Positions 19,223-28,066 of a stretch of DNA of 64,000 bases are shown here, piece by piece (within the stretch, counting starts at the first letter, position 1; each line of letters opens with the position of its first letter). This DNA comes from Anaerolineae bacterium (GTDB taxonomy: Bacteria; Chloroflexota; Anaerolineae; 4572-78; J111). The notes below the pieces were generated by a model that was not told where the DNA came from, did not search any database, and saw only the letters and a list, made by a program, of their open reading frames with translations. The stretch covers positions 108,857-172,856 of the forward strand of contig JAKLJP010000014.1 of assembly GCA_023151115.1 (NCBI GenBank), given 5' to 3'. Both the position numbers and the translations under genes were made by a program.

Positions 19223-21517
19223 TTAGATTTTGACGGCGCTGACCTCATTTTTGGCTTCGGAAATAATGGCGGGCAAGCGGATGGTAAACGTTGAACCCTG
19301 CCCCAAGGTACTTTCGACGCTAATATCCCCGCCCAACAATTGGCAAAAGCGGCGGCTGATGACCAGGCCCAAGCCGGTACCGCCATATCTACGGGTGGTT
19401 GAAGCATCAGCCTGGGTAAAAGCCTGGAACAATGATTGCATCTGTTCCGAAGTCATGCCAATGCCGGTATCGCTCACCCGAAAGATGATTTGGGGCGGGG
19501 GAGCAAAAGGGAGAAGGTAAAAATTTAACCGCTCGTCGTCTTGGTCCCCAGTTACCTTGTCACCTTGTCTTTCTACGGTCAGGGTGATGACGCCCTTTTC
19601 GGTAAATTTGGCCGCATTACTCAGCAGATTCATCAACATCTGGCGCACTTTAGTCAAGTCCGAACGCATGACCCCCAGATTGTTGCTACAGTTGACCCTT
19701 AAGTGGTTGCCGTTTTGGTCAATCAGTGGTTGGATGGTGGTGACCACATCCTCAATCAAACTGGACACATCAAACGTTTCCAGATAGAGGCTCATCTTGC
19801 CCGCTTCAATCTTTGACAGGTCCAGAATCTCGCGGATGAGAGCCAGTAAATGTTTGCCCGCTGTGCTGATTTTCTGCAAATCAGGGGTAAACTCCTGGTA
19901 GCCCCGTTCTTCGGCTTCTTCACGCAGCATCTCGCTGTAACCGATGATGGCGTTCAGGGGTGTGCGCAGCTCATGGCTCATATTGGCTAAAAATTGGCTC
20001 TTGGCTCGATTGGCCGCTTCGGCGGCTTCTTTGGCTTCTTGCAGTTCTGCCTCCACCTTTTTACGCTCGGTAACATCGGTGGCGACGCCAATGACGCCCT
20101 TAATGTCGTCATGTTGGTCATACAACGGCGCATACCAACTTTCAAAAACCAGCTCTCGTACTTCGACGGTGCTGTAAAAGGACGCGCCCGCCAAGGCCCG
20201 TTCTACATTTTCTAAAATTTGGGGGACCTCCCGGTAAACATCATATACCGATAAGCCCACCACCTGATCACTTTGAACCCCAAGCGCTTCCAGGCCCTTT
20301 CCCTCGGAAAGGGTGAAACGCCCTTCTTTATCTAAAGCAAACAAAACAATGGGGGCATTGGAAACCACTGTACGCAGCCGTTCTTCCAGGCTTTCGTACA
20401 AAGCACGCAACTGCTCAGTCATCTGGTTAAAGGAGTGACCCAATACGCCCAATTCATCTTCGGTCATCACCGGCGTGGTTAAGGTGAGGTTACCAGCCGC
20501 TACCTGGCTGGCCGTTTGGGCCATGGCTAAAATAGGCCGGGTAATCTGGCGGGCCAACAGATAAACACCGGCAGCCAGGATGGCCGCCGAGGCCAATCCA
20601 ACCAACAGAATGATTTGCGCCAGTTCTTGGGCCGGGGCAAAGGCTTCATCCTGGCGCATTTCGGCCAGCAAGGCCATCTCCCGATCATCCAACCAGCGAT
20701 AAACGCCAATAACCGGAACCCCTTCGTAATTTTCATACAACCCGGCGCCGTCCTCACCGGCTACGGCAGCATCAATCCCCACCGTATGAATCCCCTGCGG
20801 AAATTCTATTTGCTGGCTTCTAAAGCGGGCTTCTGAGACAAAGGTATAGGTTTTATCTACCAGATAAGTTTCGCCGCTTTCACCCAGGCCGGTGCGATTG
20901 AGGATAATCCGGTTCATCCGTTCCAGGTACAGGTGAGCTGCCAATATCCCCAGCCGCTGCCCCGACGCCCCAAAAAAGGGGACCACAATGGTCATCGCTG
21001 GCTTATTTGTTACCGGCGAGATGTAGACATTCTGCACAAAGGTGCTGGCTGGAAAGATTAACTCTTGACCCCGTAGAAAATAATGTTCGCCCGACCGATT
21101 TTCACCCACATGGCTTCTATGGGTAGAGATAACCACCCGGCCCGACAGATCGAGCAAAAATATCTCTTGCAAGCCGGGTTTATTGGCAATAACTGAAACT
21201 AAATACTGAGCCAGGTTATCGTAGGTGGTTTGATAGCCAGGGTCAGTCTCATGCAGCGCAAAAAGCGATTCTCCCTGTTCCTTGAGCAATGGAATCTGGG
21301 CAATAAAAACCACATCGCGCAGTTGATCGGTCACCCAGCGATTCAGTTCGTCTTCTTTTAACGTCGCTACAGCCTTCAGCCGGTTGAAGATAGACTCCTT
21401 TAGGGCCTCACGGGCTTGTCTGAAAGCAATAAAGCCGACCAGACCCACGATAGCCAGTGATAACAATAAAAAATATATCACCAACCGAGCCATCAGGCTC
21501 TTTTTCCAGAAATTCAT
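19223..21517 (-). CDS. Cache-HAMP-PAS sensor histidine kinase
   Basis: 764 residues. Membrane helices near 12-33 and 300-322 flank a dCache-like extracytoplasmic sensor with [36 protein letters not shown] and [15 protein letters not shown], all typical of Cache folds that bind small ligands. HAMP (about 325-378), PAS (about 385-500), HisKA with His515 in [10 protein letters not shown], and HATPase with DTGIGM and GGTGLGL follow. It ends without a receiver, so it must use a partner such as the lone receiver or receiver-phosphatase downstream. It is the first gene of the island and has a good promoter about 100 bp upstream. Residues about 647-673 correspond to an in-frame repeat. Confidence 0.93.
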   Translation of the reverse strand: MNFWKKSLMARLVIYFLLLSLAIVGLVGFIAFRQAREALKESIFNRLKAVATLKEDELNRWVTDQLRDVVFIAQIPLLKEQGESLFALHETDPGYQTTYDNLAQYLVSVIANKPGLQEIFLLDLSGRVVISTHRSHVGENRSGEHYFLRGQELIFPASTFVQNVYISPVTNKPAMTIVVPFFGASGQRLGILAAHLYLERMNRIILNRTGLGESGETYLVDKTYTFVSEARFRSQQIEFPQGIHTVGIDAAVAGEDGAGLYENYEGVPVIGVYRWLDDREMALLAEMRQDEAFAPAQELAQIILLVGLASAAILAAGVYLLARQITRPILAMAQTASQVAAGNLTLTTPVMTEDELGVLGHSFNQMTEQLRALYESLEERLRTVVSNAPIVLFALDKEGRFTLSEGKGLEALGVQSDQVVGLSVYDVYREVPQILENVERALAGASFYSTVEVRELVFESWYAPLYDQHDDIKGVIGVATDVTERKKVEAELQEAKEAAEAANRAKSQFLANMSHELRTPLNAIIGYSEMLREEAEERGYQEFTPDLQKISTAGKHLLALIREILDLSKIEAGKMSLYLETFDVSSLIEDVVTTIQPLIDQNGNHLRVNCSNNLGVMRSDLTKVRQMLMNLLSNAAKFTEKGVITLTVERQGDKVTGDQDDERLNFYLLPFAPPPQIIFRVSDTGIGMTSEQMQSLFQAFTQADASTTRRYGGTGLGLVISRRFCQLLGGDISVESTLGQGSTFTIRLPAIISEAKNEVSAVKI
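19490..19577. repeat. Repeat-like insertion in frame inside histidine kinase gene (copy D)
   Basis: The segment carries AGGGAGAAGGTAA facing TTACCTTGTCACCTTGTC, with an irregular middle. The repeat character is weaker than in copies A to C, but it occupies the same HATPase loop, between TLTVERQ and [10 protein letters not shown], and encodes low-complexity residues ([16 protein letters not shown]). Confidence 0.55.
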
Positions 21518-21622
21518 CGCCTGTCTCTATCCCTAACCATTTGGGGTAGACATATCGGACGCCACAGCATCAAACAGCGACCAGATGATCCAAATTTAGG
21601 TATCAATCTTGATGACGTACCC

Positions 21623-21651
21623 ATTATAACAAGACTTTGGCGGAATTACAA
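21623..21651 (-). promoter_or_regulatory. Sigma-70-like promoter of the signalling island
   Basis: On the minus strand TTGTAA (21651-21646), a 17-base spacer and TATAAT (21628-21623) form a good housekeeping promoter: a perfect -10 and four of six -35 matches. Transcription would start near 21616, giving a leader of about 100 bases before the Cache kinase gene. Confidence 0.65.
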
Positions 21652-21784
21652 CGAGTCAAAGAGGGCCAAATGGACAATCTCTAAAAATGAGGTAACCAGC
21701 TTCCCTAGCATACCCTACAACCCTGGCCCCCCATAGAGCCAAAAGTCATCACTCGTGCTGCCCAGAAGTCACTTGTTACCTACC

Positions 21785-21821
21785 GGCAAAAAACAAGACC
21801 CCAGCCCGAGCTGGGGTCTTG
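21785..21821 (-). terminator. Rho-independent terminator of pruA
   Basis: CAAGACCCCAGC (21794-21805) pairs perfectly with GCTGGGGTCTTG (21810-21821) around a four-base loop. Read on the minus strand, the stem is followed by GTTTTTTGCC. It lies about 30 bp after the pruA stop, and it separates that gene from the signalling island. Confidence 0.92.
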
Positions 21822-21849
21822 ACAGAGGTAAATTCTCAAAAAACAGGTC

Positions 21850-23421
21850 TTAGCCAATAATCGTCCGGCTTTGCTCGTGCATATAAAGGGCCAGGGTGTA
21901 CAACCCACCGATACCCTTGCCACTGGAGCCGCTGCCCTTCCAGCCGCCAAACACCTGGATACCTGGCCAGGCCCCAGTTGTGGCTCCGGCGGCCCGGTTG
22001 GAATAGGTAGTACCCGCTTGAATATTATCGAAGAACCACTCCACCTCTTTTTCATCCTCGCCGAAGAAACCGGCGGTCAGGCCGTAATCTGTATCATTGG
22101 CCTTCTGCATAGCCTCATCCAGCGTTTTAACTTTAGCCAGGTGCAAAATGGGCAAAAACAGCTCGTTTTTGACCAGTTCGTGATCCTCCGGCAGCCCTTC
22201 GACAATGGCCGGCTCGACAAAGTAACCTTTGGCAAAATTGCCCTCGGTCAGCACCTTCCCCCCGACGATGACCTGGCCATCGGCCCGTGCTTTTTCGATA
22301 AACCGTTGATAATCCTCGTAAGCGCTCTTGTTGATAACGGTCCCCATATAGGTATCACGCTCGGTTGGATCACCAATTTTGATCTTTTGGGTTAGTTCGA
22401 CCAGTTTGGCCTTGAACGGCTCGTAAACCTCTTCCTGCACATACACCCGCGAGCAGGCCGAGCATTTCTGCCCATCCAGCCCAAACGCCGAGCGCATCAC
22501 CCCCATCGCTGCTTTATTGATATCTGCCGTTTTAGAGACAATAGTCGGGTTTTTGCCCCCCATCTCGATGATTGCCGGGCGGGGGTAACGACCTTCGGTC
22601 CCTTTCTTGAATACATTCATCCCAACGTCATACGAGCCGGTAAAGGTCCAGCCGTCTACCTCCAGGTTGTCCTGTAGCTCCTGGCCTACCGTCCGGCCCG
22701 GCCCGCTGACGTAGTTGAACACGCCCGGCGGCAAACCGGCTTCGGCAAACAGTTCGGCGGTTTTCCAGCCGGTGTAAGCCGTATCCGACGCACCTTTAAA
22801 AACTACCGTATTGCCCGTTACCAGCGCCGCGGCAATGGGGGCCGCCGAGAGCGCCATCGGGAAGTTAAAGGGCGAAATGACCACCCACACCCCGTAAGGG
22901 CGCAGGACGCTGATATTTTTCTCCTTGGGGTCATCCGGGTTCAGCTTGCCCAACTCATTGATAAAGCCCCGATTTTTCTCCATCGAGTCGGCGTAATAGC
23001 GCAGCAAATCGGCAGTCTCTTCGACCTCGCCCAGCGCCTCCAGCCGGTTCTTGCCCACCTCCAGGATCATCAACGCGCTCAATTCCAGGCTGTTGTCGCT
23101 GATGCGCTCGGCAATTTCGCGCAGTTTGGCGACCCGTTCCTGCCAGGGCGTTTTGCGCCAGCCCTCAAAAGCGGCCTTGGCGGCAGCAATGGCCGCTTTG
23201 GCATGCTCCCGTGTGCCCTGCTGCGCCCGGCACAGCAGCAGACTGGTGTCAATTGGGCTGTAATCTTCAAACTTCTCATCCGCATACGCTTTTTCCCCAT
23301 CAATAAACATGGGGACTTCCAGGCCCAGCCATTTTGCCTTCACATTGGCAATCGCCTCATCAAAAGCTGATTGCAGTTCCTCATTATCAGCCGATAAGGT
23401 TGCGTAAGTCACTTTCTGCAT
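21850..23421 (-). CDS. pruA: L-glutamate gamma-semialdehyde (P5C) dehydrogenase
   Basis: About 523 residues, the usual length for stand-alone delta-1-pyrroline-5-carboxylate dehydrogenases. This enzyme oxidises glutamate semialdehyde to glutamate with NAD+, the second step of proline breakdown. Seen: VISPFNFPMALSAAPIAAAL, TGNTVVFKGASDTAY, the NAD-binding FTGSYDVG, the general base Glu in EMGGKNP and the catalytic Cys in GQKCSACSRVYV. The start is the ATG at 23421, because GGAGG lies eight bases before it; an ATG at 23436 overlaps that ribosome binding site and is unlikely. A strong terminator follows. No proline dehydrogenase gene is in the window, so the partner must lie elsewhere. Confidence 0.95.
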   Translation of the reverse strand: MQKVTYATLSADNEELQSAFDEAIANVKAKWLGLEVPMFIDGEKAYADEKFEDYSPIDTSLLLCRAQQGTREHAKAAIAAAKAAFEGWRKTPWQERVAKLREIAERISDNSLELSALMILEVGKNRLEALGEVEETADLLRYYADSMEKNRGFINELGKLNPDDPKEKNISVLRPYGVWVVISPFNFPMALSAAPIAAALVTGNTVVFKGASDTAYTGWKTAELFAEAGLPPGVFNYVSGPGRTVGQELQDNLEVDGWTFTGSYDVGMNVFKKGTEGRYPRPAIIEMGGKNPTIVSKTADINKAAMGVMRSAFGLDGQKCSACSRVYVQEEVYEPFKAKLVELTQKIKIGDPTERDTYMGTVINKSAYEDYQRFIEKARADGQVIVGGKVLTEGNFAKGYFVEPAIVEGLPEDHELVKNELFLPILHLAKVKTLDEAMQKANDTDYGLTAGFFGEDEKEVEWFFDNIQAGTTYSNRAAGATTGAWPGIQVFGGWKGSGSSGKGIGGLYTLALYMHEQSRTIIG

Positions 23422-23598
23422 TTGTGCATCCTCCATATAGACATAAGTTTAGAAAAAGCACAGTAATATATCTTTAATCTAGCACCGACCGGCGATTTTG
23501 CCAAGATGGGAGTAAAAATAAGGGTGAGAAGCATACGGCCCCTTCTCGACATCTTGTGCATGCTCTCCGGTTATCGGGCCAAGGGGATCAAGAGAGAG

Positions 23599-24510
23599 TT
23601 AATCTGATGAGTCTTCAATCGAATGGAGAAACTCCGTTACCGCCTCAGGCAGTTCTATTTTCTCTAGGTTGTGCTGCTCCCGCAAAGCGTTCTGATGCCG
23701 GATGAGCCACATATACAAATCACTTTCGGAGCGGCCGGGGAATAGTTTGATAACGCCCATCTGTCTAACGGTTTCAATCATGGGCAAATAAACATGGTCG
23801 TACCAATCTGCGGCAGCCAGTTGAAAAGCCAGGTTCGGATCATCGGCCAGCGCCTGGCCGCGTTCTTTCTCCAACAGGTAGCGATGTAGTTCGATATGCC
23901 GCAGCAGGCGATCATAGCCCGATGGCTCGGAAAAATCAATGTGCTGCTTGGCCTCCGGGCGAGTTTTGTCAAGCTGCGTTTTTTCTAAAAAATAAGCGCA
24001 CTCTTCCTTAAGCAGCAGTTCATCCGGCTCAACATCCGGGCTGAGGGAAATAGAGGTGGGCAGCTCGGTCACGTGGGCCTGGATACTCTCCCAGCCCAAC
24101 GCCCGCGCCACCGAAACGCGGTGGTTGCCGTCTTTGACAAAATAAACCTGGTCAATTTTGTAGACATCAATCGGCGGAAAGCCCTTGCCGGTTTCAGCCA
24201 GGGTATAGATATTGCGCCAGCGTTCTTTTTCGCGCTCATTGCTGCTGCGGGGCAAAAAATGGCGAGTGAAATCTTCGTAGCGACCGGTGCTGCCCACAAT
24301 ATTTTTAACCGGAATCTCCTGTACCCCCCGGTAAATTGACTGTTTCAAATTGAGCTTTTTGATAACATCGTCAAAGGAGAGGAGATGCATATTGTGGCCG
24401 GTAATCAGGCCCAGCATCATTTCCAGAAATCCTTTAACCTTGGCCCGGTTAAATTCGGATTCGCTGCGGATGTAGGTTATCTTTTCGACATTCAGATGGG
24501 AGGGGTCCAC
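23599..24510 (-). CDS. ParB-like domain protein
   Basis: 303 residues. The middle, IDVYKIDQVYFVKDGNHRVS followed by VARALGWESIQA, matches the ParB/sulfiredoxin-like nucleotide-binding fold (DGNHRV resembles the ParB arginine box). The C-terminal half, YDRLLRHIELHRYLLEKERG and WYDHVYLPMIETVRQMG, resembles the DUF4032 type of extension found in actinobacterial and Chloroflexi proteins. It lacks a DNA-binding helix-turn-helix of classical ParB, so a chromosome-partition role is unlikely. The function is unknown. The start is GTG with AAAGGTG upstream. It lies downstream of the Clp-like gene with a palindromic repeat between them. Confidence 0.75.
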   Translation of the reverse strand: MDPSHLNVEKITYIRSESEFNRAKVKGFLEMMLGLITGHNMHLLSFDDVIKKLNLKQSIYRGVQEIPVKNIVGSTGRYEDFTRHFLPRSSNEREKERWRNIYTLAETGKGFPPIDVYKIDQVYFVKDGNHRVSVARALGWESIQAHVTELPTSISLSPDVEPDELLLKEECAYFLEKTQLDKTRPEAKQHIDFSEPSGYDRLLRHIELHRYLLEKERGQALADDPNLAFQLAAADWYDHVYLPMIETVRQMGVIKLFPGRSESDLYMWLIRHQNALREQHNLEKIELPEAVTEFLHSIEDSSD

Positions 24511-24532
24511 GATTCACACCTTTGTGAGCTTG

Positions 24533-24628
24533 CTAATTGTGAATTGTGAATGATGAATTGTGAATTGTGAACGGATGATAGATATAACTATTTCATTAAC
24601 AATTCACTATTGACAATTCACAATTTCT
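24533..24628. repeat. AATTGTGAATTGTGAA palindromic repeat, copy 1
   Basis: Direct copies of GAATTGTGAA face TTAACAATTCACTATTGACA and ATTCACAATT, forming a long imperfect hairpin between the Clp-like and ParB-like genes. It extends into the last codons of the Clp-like gene. A second copy is at 42565-42670. Confidence 0.8.
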
Positions 24629-26840
24629 TAAATTCCAGCTTTTTGCCTTTGACCTGGAGTTTAACGGTCGTGCCGGCGGGCGGGTCTTCTTTGAGCAGAA
24701 AATCGGCCATGGGTTCGCGGATATGTTTTTGGATCAGCCGGCGCAGGGGGCGCCCCCCCCATTCGGGGTGGTCATTTTGGTTGAGCAGCCAGTTTTTGGC
24801 CCCCTCAGTCATTTCCAGGTGCAACTGGCGGCCGGCCATGAGCTTTTCTTCTTTGCGGAGCAGCAAATCCAGAATTTGGCGCAGGTCATCCTGGCTGAGG
24901 GGGTGAAAATAGATAATTTCATCCAGCCGGTTGAGGAACTCCGGCCTGAAATGTTCCTTGACGGCGGCCTCGGCCATTTCTCGCGCCGCCTCCGGGCTGA
25001 GTTGAGGATCGGCCAGATAGCGCCCGCCCATGTTGCTGGTCATAATGATTACACACTCGCTGAAAGTGACCGTTTCGCCCTGGCCGCTGGTCAGCCGGCC
25101 TTCGTCCATCACCTGCAGAAACACATCAAAAACTTTGAGGCTGGCCTTTTCCACTTCATCAAAGAGAATAACGCTGTAAGGCCGCTTTTTGACCGCCTCG
25201 GTCAGTTGGCCGCCGGCCTGGCTGTCCACATACCCCGGCGGCGAACCAATCAGCCGGTTGACCGACGACTCATCCATAAATTCGCTCATATCAAAGGTAA
25301 GCAGCGCCTCCTCGGTCCCAAACATAAACTCGGCCAGGGCTTTGGCCAGTTCGGTTTTGCCCACGCCAGTTGGCCCCAAAAACAGGAAGGTGCCGATGGG
25401 CCGCTTGGGGTCTTTAAGGCCGACCCGCGCCATTTTAACCGCTCGACTGAGGGCCAGGATGGCTTCGCTCTGGCCGATGATGCGCTGGCGCAGATGATCA
25501 AACATATTTACGTAGCGGTCGCGTTCATCTGCGCCCAGGTTGGTGACAGGAACGCCGGTGAGCAGACTGGTGGCAATCATCACATCGTCCGGATCAAGCT
25601 GGTTATCATTTTTTAGCGGGGCGTCAGGGTTCATCTTTGGGTTCATGCGCATCATGGCGCAGGCTTGATGCAGCAGATGGACCGCGCCGCTGGGCAGAGG
25701 CCGCACGGTGTAATAGCGCCCGGCCAGCCGAGCCGCTTCGGTCAGGGTGGCCTCGGTAATGCTTACCTGGTAGTCTGCTTCCAGGGCGGGTCGTTGGACC
25801 TTGAGAATTTCGATGGTTTCTTCCAGGGTGGCGGGCGGCACATGCAAAACTTGGCTGTGTTCCAGCACTAGCGTGGCTTTGTTCAGCCGCTCGTTGAACC
25901 GTTCGGGGGTGGCAGTGCCGATGACGGTGACAGTATCGCTAAAGAAAGCCTTGTAGAGTTCATTGCAAGCCTCTTCGCGAAAATCGGCCCGCAGCCCGCC
26001 AAAAAAGCGGGCGATATCGGGCACAAACAAAATGCCACCCTGCGCCTGGCGGGCTGCGCCCTGCACTGCTTCGACCGGATTGGCCAATAACGCCGGCTCG
26101 CTGATTTGAACCACACTTTTCAGCCCAGCCGGTCCTTTACCTTCGGCGATCAACTGCCGCAAGGCCAACACCAGAGAACGCTTACCCACCCCGGTCGGCC
26201 CGACCAGAATGACGTGGCGCTTGCCGGCCATAGTCAGCCGGCTGACCAGCTTCAAGAGTAAATCCTGGCGGGGATGAATCGCCATTGAGGTCGGCCGGTT
26301 TTTGGACGGAACGGCCAGTTCGACCGGCATGGCTACAGGATTCAACGCTTCTTGAATAGCCTGAGCGGTGAGGCCGCGTTTGCGGAGGGCCAGGTCACTC
26401 CGCGTCCCCAGACCGGCCATAATTGTCAACGCCTGGATGGTACCACACTGAGTCTGGCCCTGCTGGTTGGCCAGGCTCAGGCCCTCGTCCAGCACCACCA
26501 GCATTTTTTCGCTCAGGGGGACACGTTCGCCCACACTGGTTACAAAGTCAAAGCTAGCATCTTTAAGATCGGCATTGGCCCCGCGCAGCCAGCGCTGGTC
26601 GCTCACCGCCCGCTCCACATCGCGCTCAAAATCGCTCCAGTTAAACCCCCGCTCCTGGCTGAACTGTTGTAACAACTGCCTGGCCTCAGCTTCCGGCGTT
26701 TTGATCATCGCCAGAAGTAAAAGCTCGGGGGTAATTACGGGAATATTATTGCCCTTAGCTAACGCCGCCGCCTGATTTAAGGTTTGGGCCAATTCTTGAG
26801 AGGGTATCCTGGTTGAGAGTGTGCCGCGCTTTGGTGTCAA
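24618..26840 (-). CDS. Clp/Hsp100-like double AAA+ ATPase
   Basis: About 740 residues: a Clp N-domain (about 1-150, PSQELAQTLNQAA...ITPELLLLAMI), a first AAA module with Walker A GPTGVGKRS near 215, a second with GPTGVGKTE near 490 and Walker B VILFDEVEK, and a ClpB D2-small-like end. In module one the Walker B is LFVPDIARF where DE is expected, so hydrolysis there is probably lost. No long middle domain as in ClpB and no IGL/F loop for ClpP docking were seen. It may be a protein unfoldase that works without ClpP. The start is likely TTG at 26840 with GAGGAG six bases upstream; the longer ATG at 26927 reads through a palindromic repeat. Confidence 0.87.
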   Translation of the reverse strand: MTPKRGTLSTRIPSQELAQTLNQAAALAKGNNIPVITPELLLLAMIKTPEAEARQLLQQFSQERGFNWSDFERDVERAVSDQRWLRGANADLKDASFDFVTSVGERVPLSEKMLVVLDEGLSLANQQGQTQCGTIQALTIMAGLGTRSDLALRKRGLTAQAIQEALNPVAMPVELAVPSKNRPTSMAIHPRQDLLLKLVSRLTMAGKRHVILVGPTGVGKRSLVLALRQLIAEGKGPAGLKSVVQISEPALLANPVEAVQGAARQAQGGILFVPDIARFFGGLRADFREEACNELYKAFFSDTVTVIGTATPERFNERLNKATLVLEHSQVLHVPPATLEETIEILKVQRPALEADYQVSITEATLTEAARLAGRYYTVRPLPSGAVHLLHQACAMMRMNPKMNPDAPLKNDNQLDPDDVMIATSLLTGVPVTNLGADERDRYVNMFDHLRQRIIGQSEAILALSRAVKMARVGLKDPKRPIGTFLFLGPTGVGKTELAKALAEFMFGTEEALLTFDMSEFMDESSVNRLIGSPPGYVDSQAGGQLTEAVKKRPYSVILFDEVEKASLKVFDVFLQVMDEGRLTSGQGETVTFSECVIIMTSNMGGRYLADPQLSPEAAREMAEAAVKEHFRPEFLNRLDEIIYFHPLSQDDLRQILDLLLRKEEKLMAGRQLHLEMTEGAKNWLLNQNDHPEWGGRPLRRLIQKHIREPMADFLLKEDPPAGTTVKLQVKGKKLEFKKL

Positions 26841-26854
26841 TGGTTGCTCCTCGT

Positions 26855-26925
26855 AAATAGGAACTAGGGGAACTCGTAGGAACTGCTTGAGTTCCCTTGA
26901 GTTCCTACGAGTTCCCACGAATTTC
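26855..26925. repeat. GAACTCGTAGGAACT palindromic repeat, copy 1
   Basis: AGGGGAACTCGTAGGAACT faces AGTTCCTACGAGTTCCCAC with TTGAGTTCCCTTGAG between. The hairpin lies just upstream of the Clp-like gene. A related family member is at 55168-55230. Confidence 0.85.
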
Positions 26926-26994
26926 ATTGCCGGGTATTATATCATACGGAACAATTTGAGGGCAACCGTTTAAGGTGTTGCGCCACCATTATCT

Positions 26995-27060
26995 GTTTGT
27001 AGTAGCGACTTCAGTCGCTTAACCCGCCTAAAAACGACTAAAGTCGTTGCTACGAGCCCC
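26995..27060. repeat. GTAGTAGCGACTTCAGTCG palindromic repeat, copy 1
   Basis: GTAGTAGCGACTTCAGTCGC faces ACGACTAAAGTCGTTGCTAC. A second copy with the same core words lies at 34155-34222 upstream of the PLP decarboxylase gene. Confidence 0.85.
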
Positions 27061-27077
27061 GCATAATTTGTTTGCGT

Positions 27078-27512
27078 TTAAAACATGGAGAATAACGACT
27101 CTTTGGCCTGGAGCGTGTGGGCCACAGCCGCAGCTTCCGCTGCCTCGGGATTACGGCTCTCAATGGCGTTCAAAATCGGTTCGTGGGAGTAGAGACGATT
27201 AACCTGGATACCTTGCAGGTGAAAAAAAGAGAACCACAAGCGGGTATTTAAGGTCAAGACGTGGTCAAGAGTGCGGGCTAAAAAGGGATTACCCGACAGC
27301 CGGGCCACTTCCAGATGCAAGCGATAATCAAGCAGTAAAAAATTCTTGAAATCCTGTTGTTCAGCGTGTTGTAGTTGCTCAGCAAGTATCTGCCGTAACA
27401 TCTGTAAATCAGGTTCAGAGGCGCGCTGGGCGGCCAATCGAGCGGCCCGCCCTTCAAAAATATCGCGCACCTCAAAAACGTAGCGGGCTTGAATAAAACT
27501 GGGTAAGGTCAA
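27078..27512 (-). pseudogene. Truncated GntR/FCD regulator lacking its DNA-binding domain
   Basis: Up to 144 residues equal to the C-terminal ligand-binding FCD domain of GntR-family regulators: VFEVRDIFEGRAARLAAQRA, LLDYRLHLEVARLSGNPFLA and HEPILNAIESRNPEAA are family landmarks, including metal-site histidines. The winged helix normally in front is missing. The frame just upstream is closed by a TAG, and the first possible start (TTG at 27512) has a GGAG only one base away, too close to work well. It is most simply a 5'-truncated remnant. A free-standing FCD protein cannot be excluded. It lies divergently from the aap operon, the type of operon such regulators often control. Confidence 0.65.
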
Positions 27513-28066
27513 ACTCCTATTCTCTCACTTGAAGTTGACCCACCGGCCATTTGCTATTATAATCGAACTAGGTTTGTTTGCCCCCTACCACAACTTGTTA
27601 CGTCCTCTTTTCGACCTGGTTTATCCAAAACGTAATTCCACCATGCCGTGGGTTTAATCTGGTCATCAGACTGGTTATTTGGTTCAAGTTTTTCACTCCC
27701 TTTAAGGCTAAAATTTGAGACTCCTCAAGGATGAGGCATAGCTACCAATTATTAAGTTGCTTTATGTTATAGCTACCCAGAAAAGTTTCTACAGCTATTT
27801 TGGGCCGGAATTTGGGGACAAGTTAGTAGTTCTCTGGATTAGAAGATTTTTTCCTGATTTTTTATCCTCCGCTTTGCGTCCCCTATCCTGGCAAAAACTT
27901 TTTGGAGGTCTATAAATTCTATTCCACCGGAAAGGGGGGAGCGTTACCAAACTGTCAGTTGGGCAACCTTAAAACACTCTGGTAGATTTTGGCGCGTCCG
28001 ACGCCAAACCGTTTAGAGACCCATTCATTACTAAATCTAATAGCTTTGAGAGGAGAAGCGACAATA
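27513..28066. other. Long intergenic region upstream of aap operon
   Basis: About 550 bp without a supported gene. It should contain the aapJ promoter. An AT-rich stretch around 27740-27870 and a small TTGGCG/CGCCAA palindrome near 27989-28009 were noted. No riboswitch fold was recognised. Confidence 0.4.

Noticed and set aside
23599..24510. ParB-like protein considered as chromosome partition ParB
   Set aside because: No helix-turn-helix domain, no adjacent parA and no parS-like sites nearby.
24723..25616. Long plus-strand open frame opposite the Clp-like gene
   Set aside because: Antisense to conserved AAA motifs; the translation is low-complexity and matches nothing.
27513..28066. Leader of the aap operon considered for a glycine or lysine riboswitch
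   Set aside because: No conserved riboswitch core was recognised; left as unassigned intergenic sequence.
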